Assembly: GCA_944381245.1 (NCBI GenBank) | Contig: CALWKK010000005.1 | Span: forward strand, 1 to 53,625 | DNA: 53,625 bases | Direction of reading: 5' to 3' | Source: an uncultured Clostridia bacterium | GTDB taxonomy: Bacteria > Bacillota > Clostridia > Christensenellales > UBA1242 | Part shown: piece by piece, positions 1 to 8,774 of the stretch | How the letters are laid out: each line of letters opens with the position of its first letter | Position numbering within the stretch: the stretch's first letter is position 1 | Notes under the pieces: generated by a model | Databases searched by the model: none | What the model was told of the DNA's origin: nothing | What the model saw: only the letters and a program-made list of their open reading frames with translations | Made by a program: the position numbers and the translations under genes

Positions 1-13
1 TATTATTTTGCAT
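1..13 (-). CDS. Possible start of a truncated gene leaving the left edge
   Basis: A minus-strand ATG at 13-11 is preceded by a G-rich ribosome-binding-like stretch (AAAGGGGG, then four bases before the ATG). Only four codons lie in the window, so nothing can be said about the product. The 200 bases to the right are almost pure A/T and contain no other gene until position 218. Confidence 0.35.
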
Positions 14-172
14 TATTCCCCCTTTTTTTTTATTTTACCAAAAAATATAAAAAAAACATACTTTATTAAAAAAAAACATAAAAATGCACAAATTTTTATA
101 TAATTTTATAATTTTTTTTAAAAAAAAATAAACATTACAAATAAAAATAAACAATTTTAAAATTTATATATA

Positions 173-200
173 TTGACATTCTTAAAAATATTATTATAAT
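173..200 (+). promoter_or_regulatory. Sigma-A promoter of the 218-823 gene
   Basis: Consensus TTGACA at 173-178 and TATAAT at 195-200, separated by 16 bases. Transcription should start near 207, just before the AGGAG ribosome-binding site at 208-212. Confidence 0.8.
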
Positions 201-217
201 TTTAATTAGGAGAAAAT

Positions 218-823
218 ATGGAAAACAATTTTGATGATGAAGAATATCAAGATATTTATGAATTGTCGTTTTCAGAAAAAGATGCCTTACTTTCTGATTA
301 TATAATTGCTTATTTATTACAGATTAAAAAAAGAAATACAAAAACAATGGTAAAAACAAGCATATTATCTGCTTTAAGTCTTGGTTTAGCTACTGCAGGT
401 TTAACAACCATTCTAACAAACGATTCTAATGTTCCATCATATGCAAAATTTTTAATGACTTCAATAGGATTACTATTGACACCTAAAATTGATAAAAATT
501 TTTATATAAGTTTAATCGATGAAAATAAATTAATAAAGTCTATTATTTCATCATTAATAGTGAAAGGTACATGGTTTAAAGAAAAAGGAAAAAATTATCC
601 TGATTTATTAAGAATGGAAATGAATGATGAAGTAAAGAAAATTTTATCTATTGATTTTTTTTATAAGGAAGATACAATTTCTTTAATTGATTTTATTCAT
701 TATGCTTCAGTAAAAGCTAGCAACAACGGTTTAATTTTAACAGAAGATAATATAGAATATTTTAGTCGTTGTAGTTATGTAGGACCTCTTTATTATATTT
801 ATGGTGATTTAGGAAAAATTTAG
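218..823 (+). CDS. Hypothetical protein with two hydrophobic segments
   Basis: A 201-residue protein that I do not recognise. The first 40 residues are acidic and soluble. Two hydrophobic stretches follow at about 44-66 and 72-90, probably a membrane hairpin, and then a mixed-charge C-terminal half of about 110 residues. The start is supported by AGGAG six bases upstream and a consensus promoter. It is one base away from truA, whose weak ribosome-binding site lies inside this gene, so the two are probably co-transcribed and perhaps translationally coupled. No functional claim is made. Confidence 0.75.
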   Translation: MENNFDDEEYQDIYELSFSEKDALLSDYIIAYLLQIKKRNTKTMVKTSILSALSLGLATAGLTTILTNDSNVPSYAKFLMTSIGLLLTPKIDKNFYISLIDENKLIKSIISSLIVKGTWFKEKGKNYPDLLRMEMNDEVKKILSIDFFYKEDTISLIDFIHYASVKASNNGLILTEDNIEYFSRCSYVGPLYYIYGDLGKI

Positions 824-824
824 T

Positions 825-1583
825 GTGAAAATATTATTAACTTTACAATATAATGGAACAAATTTTATTGGTTGGCAAAAACAAATTAATGGCAGAAGCA
901 TACAAGGAGAGTTGGAAAAATCTTTAAGTTTTTTGTTGGACGATAATATAAAAATTTATGGCAGTGGAAGAACAGATGCAAAAGTCCATGCGATAGGACA
1001 AACTGCTCATTTTGAAACAAACTCATTTAAAATAAATAATTTTTTAAAAAAAGGAAAATTAATAAAAACAAGTTTCATTAATGCTTTAAATGCTAATCTT
1101 CCAGAAGATATTTATATTACAAATGCAACTTTGGTTAACAATAATTTTCATGCAAGATATGATGTTAAAGAAAAAGTTTACGAATATCATTTACAAATAG
1201 GTAAAAATCCATTAAATAATAATTTATGCGGAAAAATTAACTCTAAACTTTGCATGCCATTAATGAAAGAAGCCTCAAAATACTTAGTTGGAGAACATGA
1301 TTTCTCATCATTTTGTTCATCTAAAACTGCCACAGCTAATCATATAAGAACAATAAAATATATAAAAATATATTCAATAAAAAATAATGAGATAATTTTT
1401 GAGATTTCTGGAAATGGTTTTTTATATAATATGGTTAGAATAATAGTCGGATCTTTAGTTAACGTTGGACTAAAAAAAATACAACCGATTGACATAAAAA
1501 ATATTTTAGATAAAAAAAATAGAATTTTTGCAGGTAAAACAATGCAACCAGAAGGACTATATCTAAAAAAAGTTATATATTAA
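825..1583 (+). CDS. truA: tRNA pseudouridine(38-40) synthase TruA
   Basis: Converts uridines 38-40 of the tRNA anticodon arm to pseudouridine. The 252-residue length is normal. The catalytic motif GRTDAKVHA is present with the nucleophilic aspartate at residue 51, and the N-terminal LQYNGTNFIGWQ block is typical of TruA. The start is GTG, one base after the previous stop codon, with AGGA inside the upstream gene acting as the likely ribosome-binding site. A hairpin terminator follows directly. Family assignment is secure. Confidence 0.95.
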   Translation: MKILLTLQYNGTNFIGWQKQINGRSIQGELEKSLSFLLDDNIKIYGSGRTDAKVHAIGQTAHFETNSFKINNFLKKGKLIKTSFINALNANLPEDIYITNATLVNNNFHARYDVKEKVYEYHLQIGKNPLNNNLCGKINSKLCMPLMKEASKYLVGEHDFSSFCSSKTATANHIRTIKYIKIYSIKNNEIIFEISGNGFLYNMVRIIVGSLVNVGLKKIQPIDIKNILDKKNRIFAGKTMQPEGLYLKKVIY

Positions 1584-1614
1584 AAAAAAACTATGCAAAC
1601 ACATAGTTTTTTTT
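1583..1614. terminator. Bidirectional terminator between truA and rpsI
   Basis: Inverted repeat CTATG / CATAG around a six-base loop, flanked by an A-run and a T-run that extend the stem. It can terminate truA on the plus strand and the rplM-rpsI operon on the minus strand. Confidence 0.8.
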
Positions 1615-1635
1615 ATTAATACAATAAGATGATAA

Positions 1636-2067
1636 TTATCTTTTGCTAAACTGTGGAGCTTTTCTTGCTTTTTTAAGTCCGTATTTTTTTCTTTCTTTCA
1701 TTCTTGGATCACGAGATAAAAATCCTGCTTTTTTAATTTCTGTTTTTAAATTTTCTTCAGCTTTTATAAGCGCTCTTGATATTCCATGTTTAATTGCTCC
1801 AGCTTGTCCTGTATAACCACCACCCAAAACATTAACATAAATATCATACTTATTTTCTGTATTTGTTAAAACTAAAGGTTGTTTAACTATTAATTTCATA
1901 GTATCCAATTCAAAATAGTCGTCAATTGGTTTTCTATTTATTATTATTTTGCCGTTTCCGTTTGGAACTAAACGAACTCTAGCAATCGCTTTTTTCCTTC
2001 TTCCTGTTCCTAAAAAAACATTATTTTTAATTTTTGTTGTTGCTTTTACTTTTTTTGTTTCAGCCAT
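1636..2067 (-). CDS. rpsI: 30S ribosomal protein S9
   Basis: Small-subunit protein whose basic C-terminal tail reaches the P-site tRNA. The 143 residues include the [14 protein letters not shown] block near residue 20, the [11 protein letters not shown] segment and the diagnostic C-terminal [12 protein letters not shown]. The start codon overlaps the rplM stop codon by one base (TAATG). The ribosome-binding site is inside rplM. It is the second gene of the usual L13-S9 operon. Confidence 0.97.
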   Translation of the reverse strand: MAETKKVKATTKIKNNVFLGTGRRKKAIARVRLVPNGNGKIIINRKPIDDYFELDTMKLIVKQPLVLTNTENKYDIYVNVLGGGYTGQAGAIKHGISRALIKAEENLKTEIKKAGFLSRDPRMKERKKYGLKKARKAPQFSKR

Positions 2068-2510
2068 TATTTTCTTCCTCCCTTGATTGTGATAAGTTCT
2101 GGATGTTGAGCGTCATGTGGATGTTCAACGCCTTTATAAATTTTCACCTTTTTTACCATCTTTCTACCTAATGCGTTTTTAGGAAGCATACCTTTAATTG
2201 CTCTTAATAATGCAACATCAGATTTTTCTTCCATCATTTTTTTAAATTGAGTTTCTTTTAATCCACTTTGATATCCTGAATAAGTTTTAAAATATTTTTG
2301 TGTTAATTTTTTACCTGTCAAAACAACTTTATCTGAGTTTATAATTATAACATAATCTCCTGTGTCTACATTTGGTGTGAAAATAGGCTTATTTTTTCCT
2401 CTTAAAATGTAAGCAACTTGACTTGCAAGTCTACCAAAAGGAATTCCTTCTCCATCAATTACATACCATTTTCTTTCAATATTATTTTGATTAGCCATAT
2501 AAGTTTTCAT
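2067..2510 (-). CDS. rplM: 50S ribosomal protein L13
   Basis: Large-subunit assembly protein. The 147-residue sequence shows [30 protein letters not shown] and the [11 protein letters not shown] motif near residue 110. It begins MKTYMAN as many L13 proteins do, with an AGGAG-type site just upstream. It is first in the rplM-rpsI operon and is preceded by a 130-base leader with its own promoter. Confidence 0.97.
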   Translation of the reverse strand: MKTYMANQNNIERKWYVIDGEGIPFGRLASQVAYILRGKNKPIFTPNVDTGDYVIIINSDKVVLTGKKLTQKYFKTYSGYQSGLKETQFKKMMEEKSDVALLRAIKGMLPKNALGRKMVKKVKIYKGVEHPHDAQHPELITIKGGRK

Positions 2511-2640
2511 GATTTTCTCCTTAATAATTTATTCGCTTTGAAAAGTGTTCGCGCAAATCTCAAAACTTTCTAAGTGTAAACATATAAATTCACAGTTAGG
2601 GGCTATCTTTCCACAAAAAAATATGTCCACCAAATAGACA
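2511..2640 (-). promoter_or_regulatory. Probable L13 leader (autoregulatory 5' UTR) of rplM-rpsI
   Basis: About 130 untranslated bases lie between the promoter and rplM. Its end carries a TCAAAGCGAATAAATT block just before the ribosome-binding site, resembling the GAAGCGAATTTATT block at the same place in the rpsO leader. L13 leader RNAs are known in low-GC Gram-positives. That this is one is inferred from position, not from a fold. Confidence 0.5.
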
Positions 2641-2645
2641 AGATT

Positions 2646-2674
2646 AATATACATAAAATAATTATAAATGTCAA
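2646..2674 (-). promoter_or_regulatory. Sigma-A promoter of rplM-rpsI
   Basis: On the minus strand TTGACA at 2674-2669 and TATATT at 2651-2646, separated by 17 bases. It lies 136 bases upstream of the rplM start codon, leaving room for the leader. Confidence 0.75.
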
Positions 2675-2685
2675 CAATTTTAATA

Positions 2686-2711
2686 AAAAAACTCGTAATC
2701 ACGAGTTTTTA
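2686..2711 (-). terminator. Terminator of the 2721-2978 gene
   Basis: Six-base stem ACTCGT / ACGAGT with a four-base loop, flanked by A/T runs, immediately after the stop codon of the minus-strand small membrane gene. Confidence 0.7.
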
Positions 2712-2720
2712 TTTTGTTTA

Positions 2721-2978
2721 TTATTCAAAAACCATTATAATTAAAGCAACTAAAAGCATCACTAAACCAAAGGCTTTTATTGTTATATAAACTTTATTAT
2801 TGTTTTCAACTGGATATTTTTTATTTTCTTCTTTCCTTGCAACAGATGCAATACGTCTTGCTAATAAAATTGTTGCAAAACCAATCGTTGCAAGTATTAA
2901 TCCAATCATAACATGAGTTTTTTGAATTCTAATTAAAAATGAGCTAAAATCAACGGCATTAATCATAAAGTTTATCAT
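2721..2978 (-). CDS. Small membrane protein, unknown function
   Basis: An 85-residue protein with two membrane segments (about residues 22-40 and 63-84) separated by a basic loop rich in Lys, Arg and Asn. A longer reading from 2990 is possible. The start at 2978 is preferred because GGAG sits six bases before it, whereas the upstream ATG has no ribosome-binding site. It has its own terminator and is divergent from comEC. I do not recognise the family. Confidence 0.65.
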   Translation of the reverse strand: MINFMINAVDFSSFLIRIQKTHVMIGLILATIGFATILLARRIASVARKEENKKYPVENNNKVYITIKAFGLVMLLVALIIMVFE

Positions 2979-3062
2979 ATCAATCTCCATTTATTTTTAA
3001 TAATAACTATTTTATCATTAAAAATAAAAAAATACAATACTTTTTTAAAAAATTTTAATCAA

Positions 3063-4595
3063 ATGAAAAAAATAATTAATTTTAGACCACTATTTTATTG
3101 TTTTATTGCTTTACTTGGATCAATATTATTTGCTAAGTACATATTTTTAAGCAACTATTTAATTATAACCATATTCTGTGTTATTTTAATAACAACATTA
3201 TGTTCATGCATATTGCAAAATAAAATTAAAACATTTTTAATAATTTTCTTTTTTATCGTTCTCGGCATAGGTCTTTATACACTTGAAATGTCTGCTTTTA
3301 CAAATACCCAAAATGTTCAGTATGATTCTTTTGTTTCAGGTAGAGTGTCTGAAAATAGTTCTAGATATGGAACGAGACAATATATTATTTTAGAAAACGT
3401 AAAAATAAATAATAAATCTTTACCATATAATGTTTATTTAACATTATACGGATCTCCTTATTTATCAACTGGGCATGAAATCGAATTTAAAGCAGATATA
3501 TATCGTATAACTGCTTTAACGGAAGATCAAAAAATTCAATCTACCTTTTACAAATATAATTGCTACAGCGCAGCATATAAGAATTCTGATAGCGAAATAA
3601 CAATAACAAATTTTTCCCCAAATATTATTAATAAATTTCAAATGCAAGTTAAAAATAACCTGTTAAAAAATATGTCAGAAGATCATGCACATATTGCTTA
3701 TGCTATGATTTTTGGAGATAAATCTGAAATTGATTATCAAACTAAATATGACTATAGAACAAGTGGAATTTCTCATATACTAGCAATATCCGGTCTTCAT
3801 GTTGGAATTCTTGTTTCTTTTTTAACATTTATTTTAAAAAAACTTAAGGTAAAAAATATTATTACATTAATAATTATATCTTTTATACTTCTATTATATT
3901 GTTACATATGTTCATTTTCGCCTTCAATAGTGAGAGCAACTATAATGAGTATATGTCTTTTATTGGCATCTTCTTTTGGAAAAAGGTATGATTCATTAAG
4001 TTCGATTGGTCTTGCTGGCTTAATCATATTATTAACAAAACCACTTTATGCTTTTGATGTTGGATTTCAACTAAGCTTTGGTTGTGTGATAGGTATTGCA
4101 ATATTTTATAAAGATATTTATAATTTAATCAGAAAACCAATCAAAAAGATTAGAATACCTAAATTTTTAGCGTCGCCTCTATCTATTTCTATTTCGACAC
4201 AACTATTAATTTTACCGATATTAATAAATACTTTTGATGGAATCTCTTTTTTATCCATTTTTATTAATTTATTAGTAATTCCTATATTTACAGTAGCATT
4301 CATTTTAGTTTTTATTTCATTGCCATTATTATTTATAAGTAATTTCTTTGGAAATTTACTGTGGTTTTCTGGATTAATATTAGAATTTATTAATATATGT
4401 GCAAAATTCGTTTCTTCACTGACCTGGAGCATTATTCCACAATTTAAATTTGCTTTTGCAGTTTTTATTGTGTTCTTTTGTTTTATGTTTGTCTGTAGTA
4501 AATTATTTTTAGTTAAAAATAAGTCAAAAATTATAATATTAATATCGTTAGTTTCTGTTAGCTCTTTAATTCTTGGCTTAACGCAAATATTTTGA
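3063..4595 (+). CDS. comEC: ComEC/Rec2-type membrane channel protein without nuclease domain
   Basis: ComEC carries single-stranded DNA across the membrane during transformation. N-terminal membrane segments are followed by the OB-like domain (about 90-170) and the competence domain with the signature SHILAISGLHVGI near residues 236-248 and many further membrane segments. At 510 residues it ends after the last hydrophobic segment. The C-terminal metallo-beta-lactamase-like domain of full ComEC (usually about 250 residues more) is absent, and the next gene starts 18 bases later, leaving no room for a frameshifted remnant. No clear ribosome-binding site. The comEC-holA order matches many Firmicutes. 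Confidence 0.88.
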   Translation: MKKIINFRPLFYCFIALLGSILFAKYIFLSNYLIITIFCVILITTLCSCILQNKIKTFLIIFFFIVLGIGLYTLEMSAFTNTQNVQYDSFVSGRVSENSSRYGTRQYIILENVKINNKSLPYNVYLTLYGSPYLSTGHEIEFKADIYRITALTEDQKIQSTFYKYNCYSAAYKNSDSEITITNFSPNIINKFQMQVKNNLLKNMSEDHAHIAYAMIFGDKSEIDYQTKYDYRTSGISHILAISGLHVGILVSFLTFILKKLKVKNIITLIIISFILLLYCYICSFSPSIVRATIMSICLLLASSFGKRYDSLSSIGLAGLIILLTKPLYAFDVGFQLSFGCVIGIAIFYKDIYNLIRKPIKKIRIPKFLASPLSISISTQLLILPILINTFDGISFLSIFINLLVIPIFTVAFILVFISLPLLFISNFFGNLLWFSGLILEFINICAKFVSSLTWSIIPQFKFAFAVFIVFFCFMFVCSKLFLVKNKSKIIILISLVSVSSLILGLTQIF

Positions 4596-4613
4596 ATTTA
4601 AAAGGAAAAAAAT

Positions 4614-5567
4614 ATGAAATTTATAGAATTAGTAAACAATTTAAAATCTCAAATTAAAAATCTATATCTTATAAAAGGCGATGATATTTTTGTTATTGAT
4701 AGTGCTATTAAACACATATCAAATGCTTGCATAAAAGAATATCCAGATTTTAATAAAATAATTATAACAGATGAAAATTTTAATATTAATTTTTTAGATG
4801 AGGCTATACAATCTTTGCCTATCGGTGCAGATCGAAGACTGGTTATTTTAAAACATATAAACAAACTAACAGAAAACGATAAAAAAAATATAAAAAAAAT
4901 TATACAAAATATTCCAGATCAAACGACTATTATAATAGTTTATAACGATAATTGGAAATTTTTAAAAGATGTAGAGAGTGTCGATTGTGGCAAGCAAAAT
5001 TTTGACATTATATTTAAATATATTAAATATGAAACACAAAAACAAAATTTAAATTTTTCTGATGAAATAGTCAAAACTTTAATTGAATTATGTTCATTTA
5101 ACATGACCAAAATTAATATGGAATTAAAAAAATTGATGGCTTTTAATAATGAAAATTTATTAACAATAAATGATTTAAAAAATATTGTTGATGAAGATCA
5201 TGAATATCAAATTTTTGAATTAAGTGAGAATTTAGGAAACAAAAATGCAACAAAATCTTTAAAGATATTATCAGAATTAATTCAAAAAAAAGAACCATTA
5301 CAAAACATTTTTGCAATGCTTCTAAATCATTTTAGAAGAATAATACATTCTGGATTGTCAGATCTTTCAACAACTGAATTATCAAAATTATTTGATGTGA
5401 AAGAATATGCTATTATAAAAGCTAAACAACAATCTAAATATTTTTCAAAAATACAACTTAAAAACATTTTATTTGCTCTTGAAGACATTGATTTTATGGT
5501 TAAAAATGGTAAAATGACTCAAGAAAATGCGTTATTTTACACAGTATTTCAAATTTTATATTGCTAA
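4614..5567 (+). CDS. holA: DNA polymerase III delta subunit
   Basis: Clamp-loader subunit that opens the beta sliding clamp. The 317 residues match HolA in length and layout: an N-terminal AAA+-like domain beginning with NLYLIKGDDIF, a helical middle domain, and a C-terminal collar domain with LSENLGNKNATKSLKIL and FAMLLNHFRRI. It lies just downstream of comEC with an AAAGGA ribosome-binding site. It is convergent with the patatin gene, their ends overlapping by four bases (5564-5567). Confidence 0.92.
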   Translation: MKFIELVNNLKSQIKNLYLIKGDDIFVIDSAIKHISNACIKEYPDFNKIIITDENFNINFLDEAIQSLPIGADRRLVILKHINKLTENDKKNIKKIIQNIPDQTTIIIVYNDNWKFLKDVESVDCGKQNFDIIFKYIKYETQKQNLNFSDEIVKTLIELCSFNMTKINMELKKLMAFNNENLLTINDLKNIVDEDHEYQIFELSENLGNKNATKSLKILSELIQKKEPLQNIFAMLLNHFRRIIHSGLSDLSTTELSKLFDVKEYAIIKAKQQSKYFSKIQLKNILFALEDIDFMVKNGKMTQENALFYTVFQILYC

Positions 5568-6433
5568 ATAATTTCAACATCATGTTTAAATTTTTGTTTC
5601 ACTCTTTTTGATAATGGTTTTTTATTAAATAAAGTTAAAATTTCGGGCATTTTGTCAATAGTTGCTTTATATCCCTCTTCTATCATATCTTCAAATCCCT
5701 CCATTTTTGTTGACTTAAATCTTTTTGTTTCAGGCTGTATGACAACATCCCCATACTTATATCCATTTTCTGCATTTTTTTTCATTAAAATTCTAACAGT
5801 TGCTCCTAATACATCAAAATATTTTGATGATTTTGCTCCATAATTTCTTGAAGGATTAACATCTACAGCTACTACATAATCACAACCAAACAATTTTGGA
5901 ACATTTGAAGGTAATGTATTTTGTAATCCTCCATCAAATAAAAGCTTCCCCTCAAATTCAACTGGTTGAAAAACTGTTGGGACAGCGCAACTTCCTGCAA
6001 CGGCTTTTGCTAAATTTCCCTTAGTTATAACACATTCGTTGGTAGACAAAATATCAACAGCAACTATTGCAAGAGGTTTTGCACAATCTTTTATATCTAT
6101 ATTTCCTATTTCATTTATTATAATATTTTCTAATCCTTCAGTTGAAGATGGCATAAAAGGTATTTTTGATTTTCTAATGTCTTTTTCTTTAAAATTTTTT
6201 GCAAAATTATACATTTGTTCAAATGTCCAATTATTGCAATAAAAAGCGCCAACCAAAGATCCAGCACTTGTTCCTGCAACATAATCAAATTTTAGACCAT
6301 ATTCTTCAAATGCTTTAATTGCACCTAAATGTGCAAATCCTCTTGCGCCTCCGCCACCAAAAGCTAATCCTATTTTAACATTTTTCTTTTTTAATAAAGA
6401 TATTTTGTTTAATTTTGTAAAAAATCTTGTCAT
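5564..6433 (-). CDS. Patatin-like phospholipase (RssA/NTE family)
   Basis: Predicted serine lipid acyl hydrolase. The oxyanion-hole motif GGGGARG is at 26-32, the nucleophile elbow GTSAG at 54-58 (Ser56), and the catalytic Asp is in DGG (Asp167). The 289-residue single-domain form is typical of bacterial cytoplasmic patatins; there is no signal peptide. No Shine-Dalgarno is seen. Instead a promoter ends six bases before the ATG, so translation may be leaderless. Substrate cannot be inferred. Confidence 0.92.
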   Translation of the reverse strand: MTRFFTKLNKISLLKKKNVKIGLAFGGGGARGFAHLGAIKAFEEYGLKFDYVAGTSAGSLVGAFYCNNWTFEQMYNFAKNFKEKDIRKSKIPFMPSSTEGLENIIINEIGNIDIKDCAKPLAIVAVDILSTNECVITKGNLAKAVAGSCAVPTVFQPVEFEGKLLFDGGLQNTLPSNVPKLFGCDYVVAVDVNPSRNYGAKSSKYFDVLGATVRILMKKNAENGYKYGDVVIQPETKRFKSTKMEGFEDMIEEGYKATIDKMPEILTLFNKKPLSKRVKQKFKHDVEII

Positions 6434-6439
6434 AAAAAT

Positions 6440-6468
6440 ATTATTACATTTTATTTTAAATTTTGCAA
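6440..6468 (-). promoter_or_regulatory. Promoter abutting the patatin start (leaderless candidate)
   Basis: Minus strand TTGCAA at 6468-6463, 17-base spacer, AATAAT at 6445-6440 with an upstream TG extension. Only six bases separate it from the ATG at 6433, so the transcript would begin at or next to the start codon. Confidence 0.55.
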
Positions 6469-6470
6469 AT

Positions 6471-6497
6471 AAAAAAAAACATGATAATCATGTTTTT
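6471..6497 (-). terminator. Terminator of the 6498-7886 gene
   Basis: A-run, ACATG / CATGT stem around ATAAT, then a T-run, directly after the minus-strand stop codon at 6498. Confidence 0.75.
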
Positions 6498-7886
6498 TTA
6501 ATCTTGATCTTGTTTTATTTTAGCAATTTTTTCTTCTGTTTCTTTTATATCATCTTTTAACATTTGATTACTATTCATTAATATATTATAAGTATTTTCA
6601 AGTATTGGGAATCTTTCTTTATTTGCTTCAATGACTTCTTCACAATGTTTAACCGATAATTTTAAGCCTTCTAATAAATCCAATTCTTCGGATAGTTTTT
6701 TAGCTTTCTCTTCATCGATATCCGCAATATTATTTACACCATATAAAACAACTTTTTGTTTTGCAACAAGAGCTTCTTTTCTTCTGAGTTTTCTCTCGTC
6801 GCTTTCTAATGTTTTATAAACTTTTCTTAAAGGTATATATTCTTTTTTTACTTTTCGTAAATCTTTTTCATTTTCATTTAATCTTTCTTTTAAAACTTGT
6901 AATCTATCTTCATATTCTTTTAATTCTATGTTTTGTAAATTTGTTATTTGATTTTCTTCTAATTTCTTTTCTAATTCTTCATTTTTTGCTTGTAAATCTG
7001 CTATCTTATTTTCAAGATCTCTTGTTTTTTCATCTATTTCGTTTTCATTAGTTTCATCAACTTTTTCTATTATTTCTTCATTTATTTGTTGTTTATCTTC
7101 TTTGTTTGTATCTTCAGTTGTTTCATAAGTATCTTCTTCAACAACATCATAATTTTCGTTTTCTTTATTGTTTAATTGTGTTAACGACAATTCTTCTTGC
7201 CCTTCAATTGGTTCATCAAAGAATACATTAATATCATCATCATCGAAGAATATTTTTTCATAATCATCAGCCTCTTTTTGTTCTGTATTCTTTTTCCTTT
7301 CTTCAATCTCTTTAAGTAAATTTTCTCTATACATTTTTTCTTCTTCTAATAATTCATCATATTCTTCGTTATTGTTTTCTTCTTCAACAAAAGCATTGGT
7401 TTCTGAATCATTTTCTTCAACAACTTCGCTATTGTCTTCTTTTTCTTTATCTTCACTTGTGCTGATACTATCATTTTCATCTTCAAAAGCATCTTCACTT
7501 TTTTCTTGTATATCTTTATCTACAATATTTTCTGTTTCTACTGGCATAGTTTCTATTATGTTTTCGTTTTCGTCTTTGAAAAAATCATTTTCTACAATTG
7601 GTTCATTTTCCGAACTAACAACAGGCTCTGCTATGTCTTCATCATCAAATGTAAACTCTTTTGAATCATAACCCAACTCTTTTGTATCTCCATTTGGCCC
7701 TGTTATTTGTTTTGTTTCATTTTCGTCTTCCTCTTTCTTTTTTCTTTTCCCAAAACGAACATAATTAGGATCTAAAACTGAAAGAACTAGATCTCCCAAG
7801 AAAAATATAACAAAACCTCCAACTAATATTATTCCTATAATAGCTAATACTTGTAAAAATGCATTAACAAAACCTAAGAAAATCAT
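6498..7886 (-). CDS. Membrane-anchored acidic coiled-coil protein, unknown function
   Basis: A 462-residue protein of unrecognised family. One N-terminal membrane segment (about 5-36) is followed by a short basic patch (FGKRKKKEE), a very acidic low-complexity middle of about 220 residues rich in Glu, Asp and Asn, and a heptad-like coiled coil over about 285-460. The basic patch after the membrane segment predicts a cytoplasmic body. A GAGAGG-like ribosome-binding site precedes the ATG. The gene starts 23 bases after the tmRNA 3' end with no terminator between, so it may be read from the smpB-ssrA transcript. A cell-envelope or division scaffold is possible but unsupported. Confidence 0.8.
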   Translation of the reverse strand: MIFLGFVNAFLQVLAIIGIILVGGFVIFFLGDLVLSVLDPNYVRFGKRKKKEEDENETKQITGPNGDTKELGYDSKEFTFDDEDIAEPVVSSENEPIVENDFFKDENENIIETMPVETENIVDKDIQEKSEDAFEDENDSISTSEDKEKEDNSEVVEENDSETNAFVEEENNNEEYDELLEEEKMYRENLLKEIEERKKNTEQKEADDYEKIFFDDDDINVFFDEPIEGQEELSLTQLNNKENENYDVVEEDTYETTEDTNKEDKQQINEEIIEKVDETNENEIDEKTRDLENKIADLQAKNEELEKKLEENQITNLQNIELKEYEDRLQVLKERLNENEKDLRKVKKEYIPLRKVYKTLESDERKLRRKEALVAKQKVVLYGVNNIADIDEEKAKKLSEELDLLEGLKLSVKHCEEVIEANKERFPILENTYNILMNSNQMLKDDIKETEEKIAKIKQDQD

Positions 7887-7909
7887 ATATTACCTCTCTT
7901 TTATTTTTT

Positions 7910-8253
7910 TGGTGGAGACGGTGGGAGTTGAACCCACGTCCGAAAAAGTTTTTAAGGTTGTTCTACATGTTTAGTTTGTTTTTTTTCTTCGCTTAATATA
8001 TTAAACAAACAAAATACATTAAACTATTCTCTTTCTATTCTCTTGTAATATTGAGAAAATATTACAACAGTTACCTCATCTATTTGTTGCCCTAAACTAA
8101 ACGATGAGAAATTCAGTTTGGACAGTTGCTAATTTATGCAGCAACAGCTAAATTTTTATTTTCTGCGTTTATTTTTGTTTCGTTTTTAGGTAACCGACTA
8201 CCACATGCTGTACGCCTTTCAAAACATTTCCCGTCGAAACCATTTACGCCCCC
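7910..8253 (-). ncRNA. ssrA: tmRNA (ssrA)
   Basis: Transfer-messenger RNA that rescues stalled ribosomes with SmpB. The 5' end GGGGGCG (8253-8247) pairs with CGUCUCC at the 3' end, followed by an encoded ACCA ending at 7910. The T-arm GGGUUCAACUCCC is intact. The tag frame runs from GCA at 8166 to TAA at 8134 and encodes AENKNLAVAA, a degron ending in the usual hydrophobic-Ala-Ala. It is about 344 nt, a normal one-piece tmRNA, 15 bases downstream of smpB. No separate promoter is obvious, so it may be processed from the smpB transcript. Confidence 0.95.
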
Positions 8254-8268
8254 TTGTTTGCTACTTTG

Positions 8269-8715
8269 CTAAAATGAAGTTTTGCTTAAGTTTTTTATTT
8301 GACGATCAATAGATTTTCTTTTCAAAGAATCTCTTTTATCATATAATTTTTTACCTTTTCCAACTCCAATTTCAACTTTAACAAGGTTTCCTTTAAAGTA
8401 TACCTTAAGTGGCACAATTGTCAACCCCTTTTCGCAAATTTTTTGTTTTATTTTTTTTATTTCAATGCTTTTTAAAAGGAGTTTTCTTGTTCTCTTAACA
8501 TCTGGAGCATAACTAGATGAATTTTTAAATGGCTTTATATAACAATTAATCAAAAACAATTCGTTTCCAATAATTTTAATATAACTTTCATTTAAACTTA
8601 TTCCACCATCTCTTATTGATTTAACTTCGCTGCCTAATAAAACTATGCCTGCCTCAAGATTATCTGAAATGAAATAATCATAATATGCTTTTTTGTTATT
8701 AGTTATTGTTTTCAT
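8269..8715 (-). CDS. smpB: SsrA-binding protein SmpB
   Basis: Binds the tRNA-like part of tmRNA and brings it to stalled ribosomes. The 148 residues show NKKAYYDYFI, LEAGIVLLGSEVKSIR, LNESYIKI and the C-terminal GKGKKLYDKRDSLKRK tail that reaches the mRNA channel. A longer reading to 8754 exists, but GGAGAGG directly before the ATG at 8715 fixes the start. It lies between rnr and ssrA in the standard Firmicute order. Confidence 0.97.
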   Translation of the reverse strand: MKTITNNKKAYYDYFISDNLEAGIVLLGSEVKSIRDGGISLNESYIKIIGNELFLINCYIKPFKNSSSYAPDVKRTRKLLLKSIEIKKIKQKICEKGLTIVPLKVYFKGNLVKVEIGVGKGKKLYDKRDSLKRKSIDRQIKNLSKTSF

Positions 8716-8774
8716 TTCCTCTCCTATTATATCAATATTTTTAAAAAAAATCAATACTTATAATAAAATTTATC

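Noticed and set aside
3000..3062. Leaderless promoter for comEC
   Set aside because: The only TACAAT is 24 bases upstream of the ATG, and the hexamers at 6-8 bases are not -10-like.
7372..7671. Plus-strand Ser-rich frame of 99 codons
   Set aside because: It is the antisense of the Glu/Asp-rich part of the 6498-7886 gene (GAA/GAT read as TTC/ATC), with no ribosome-binding site.
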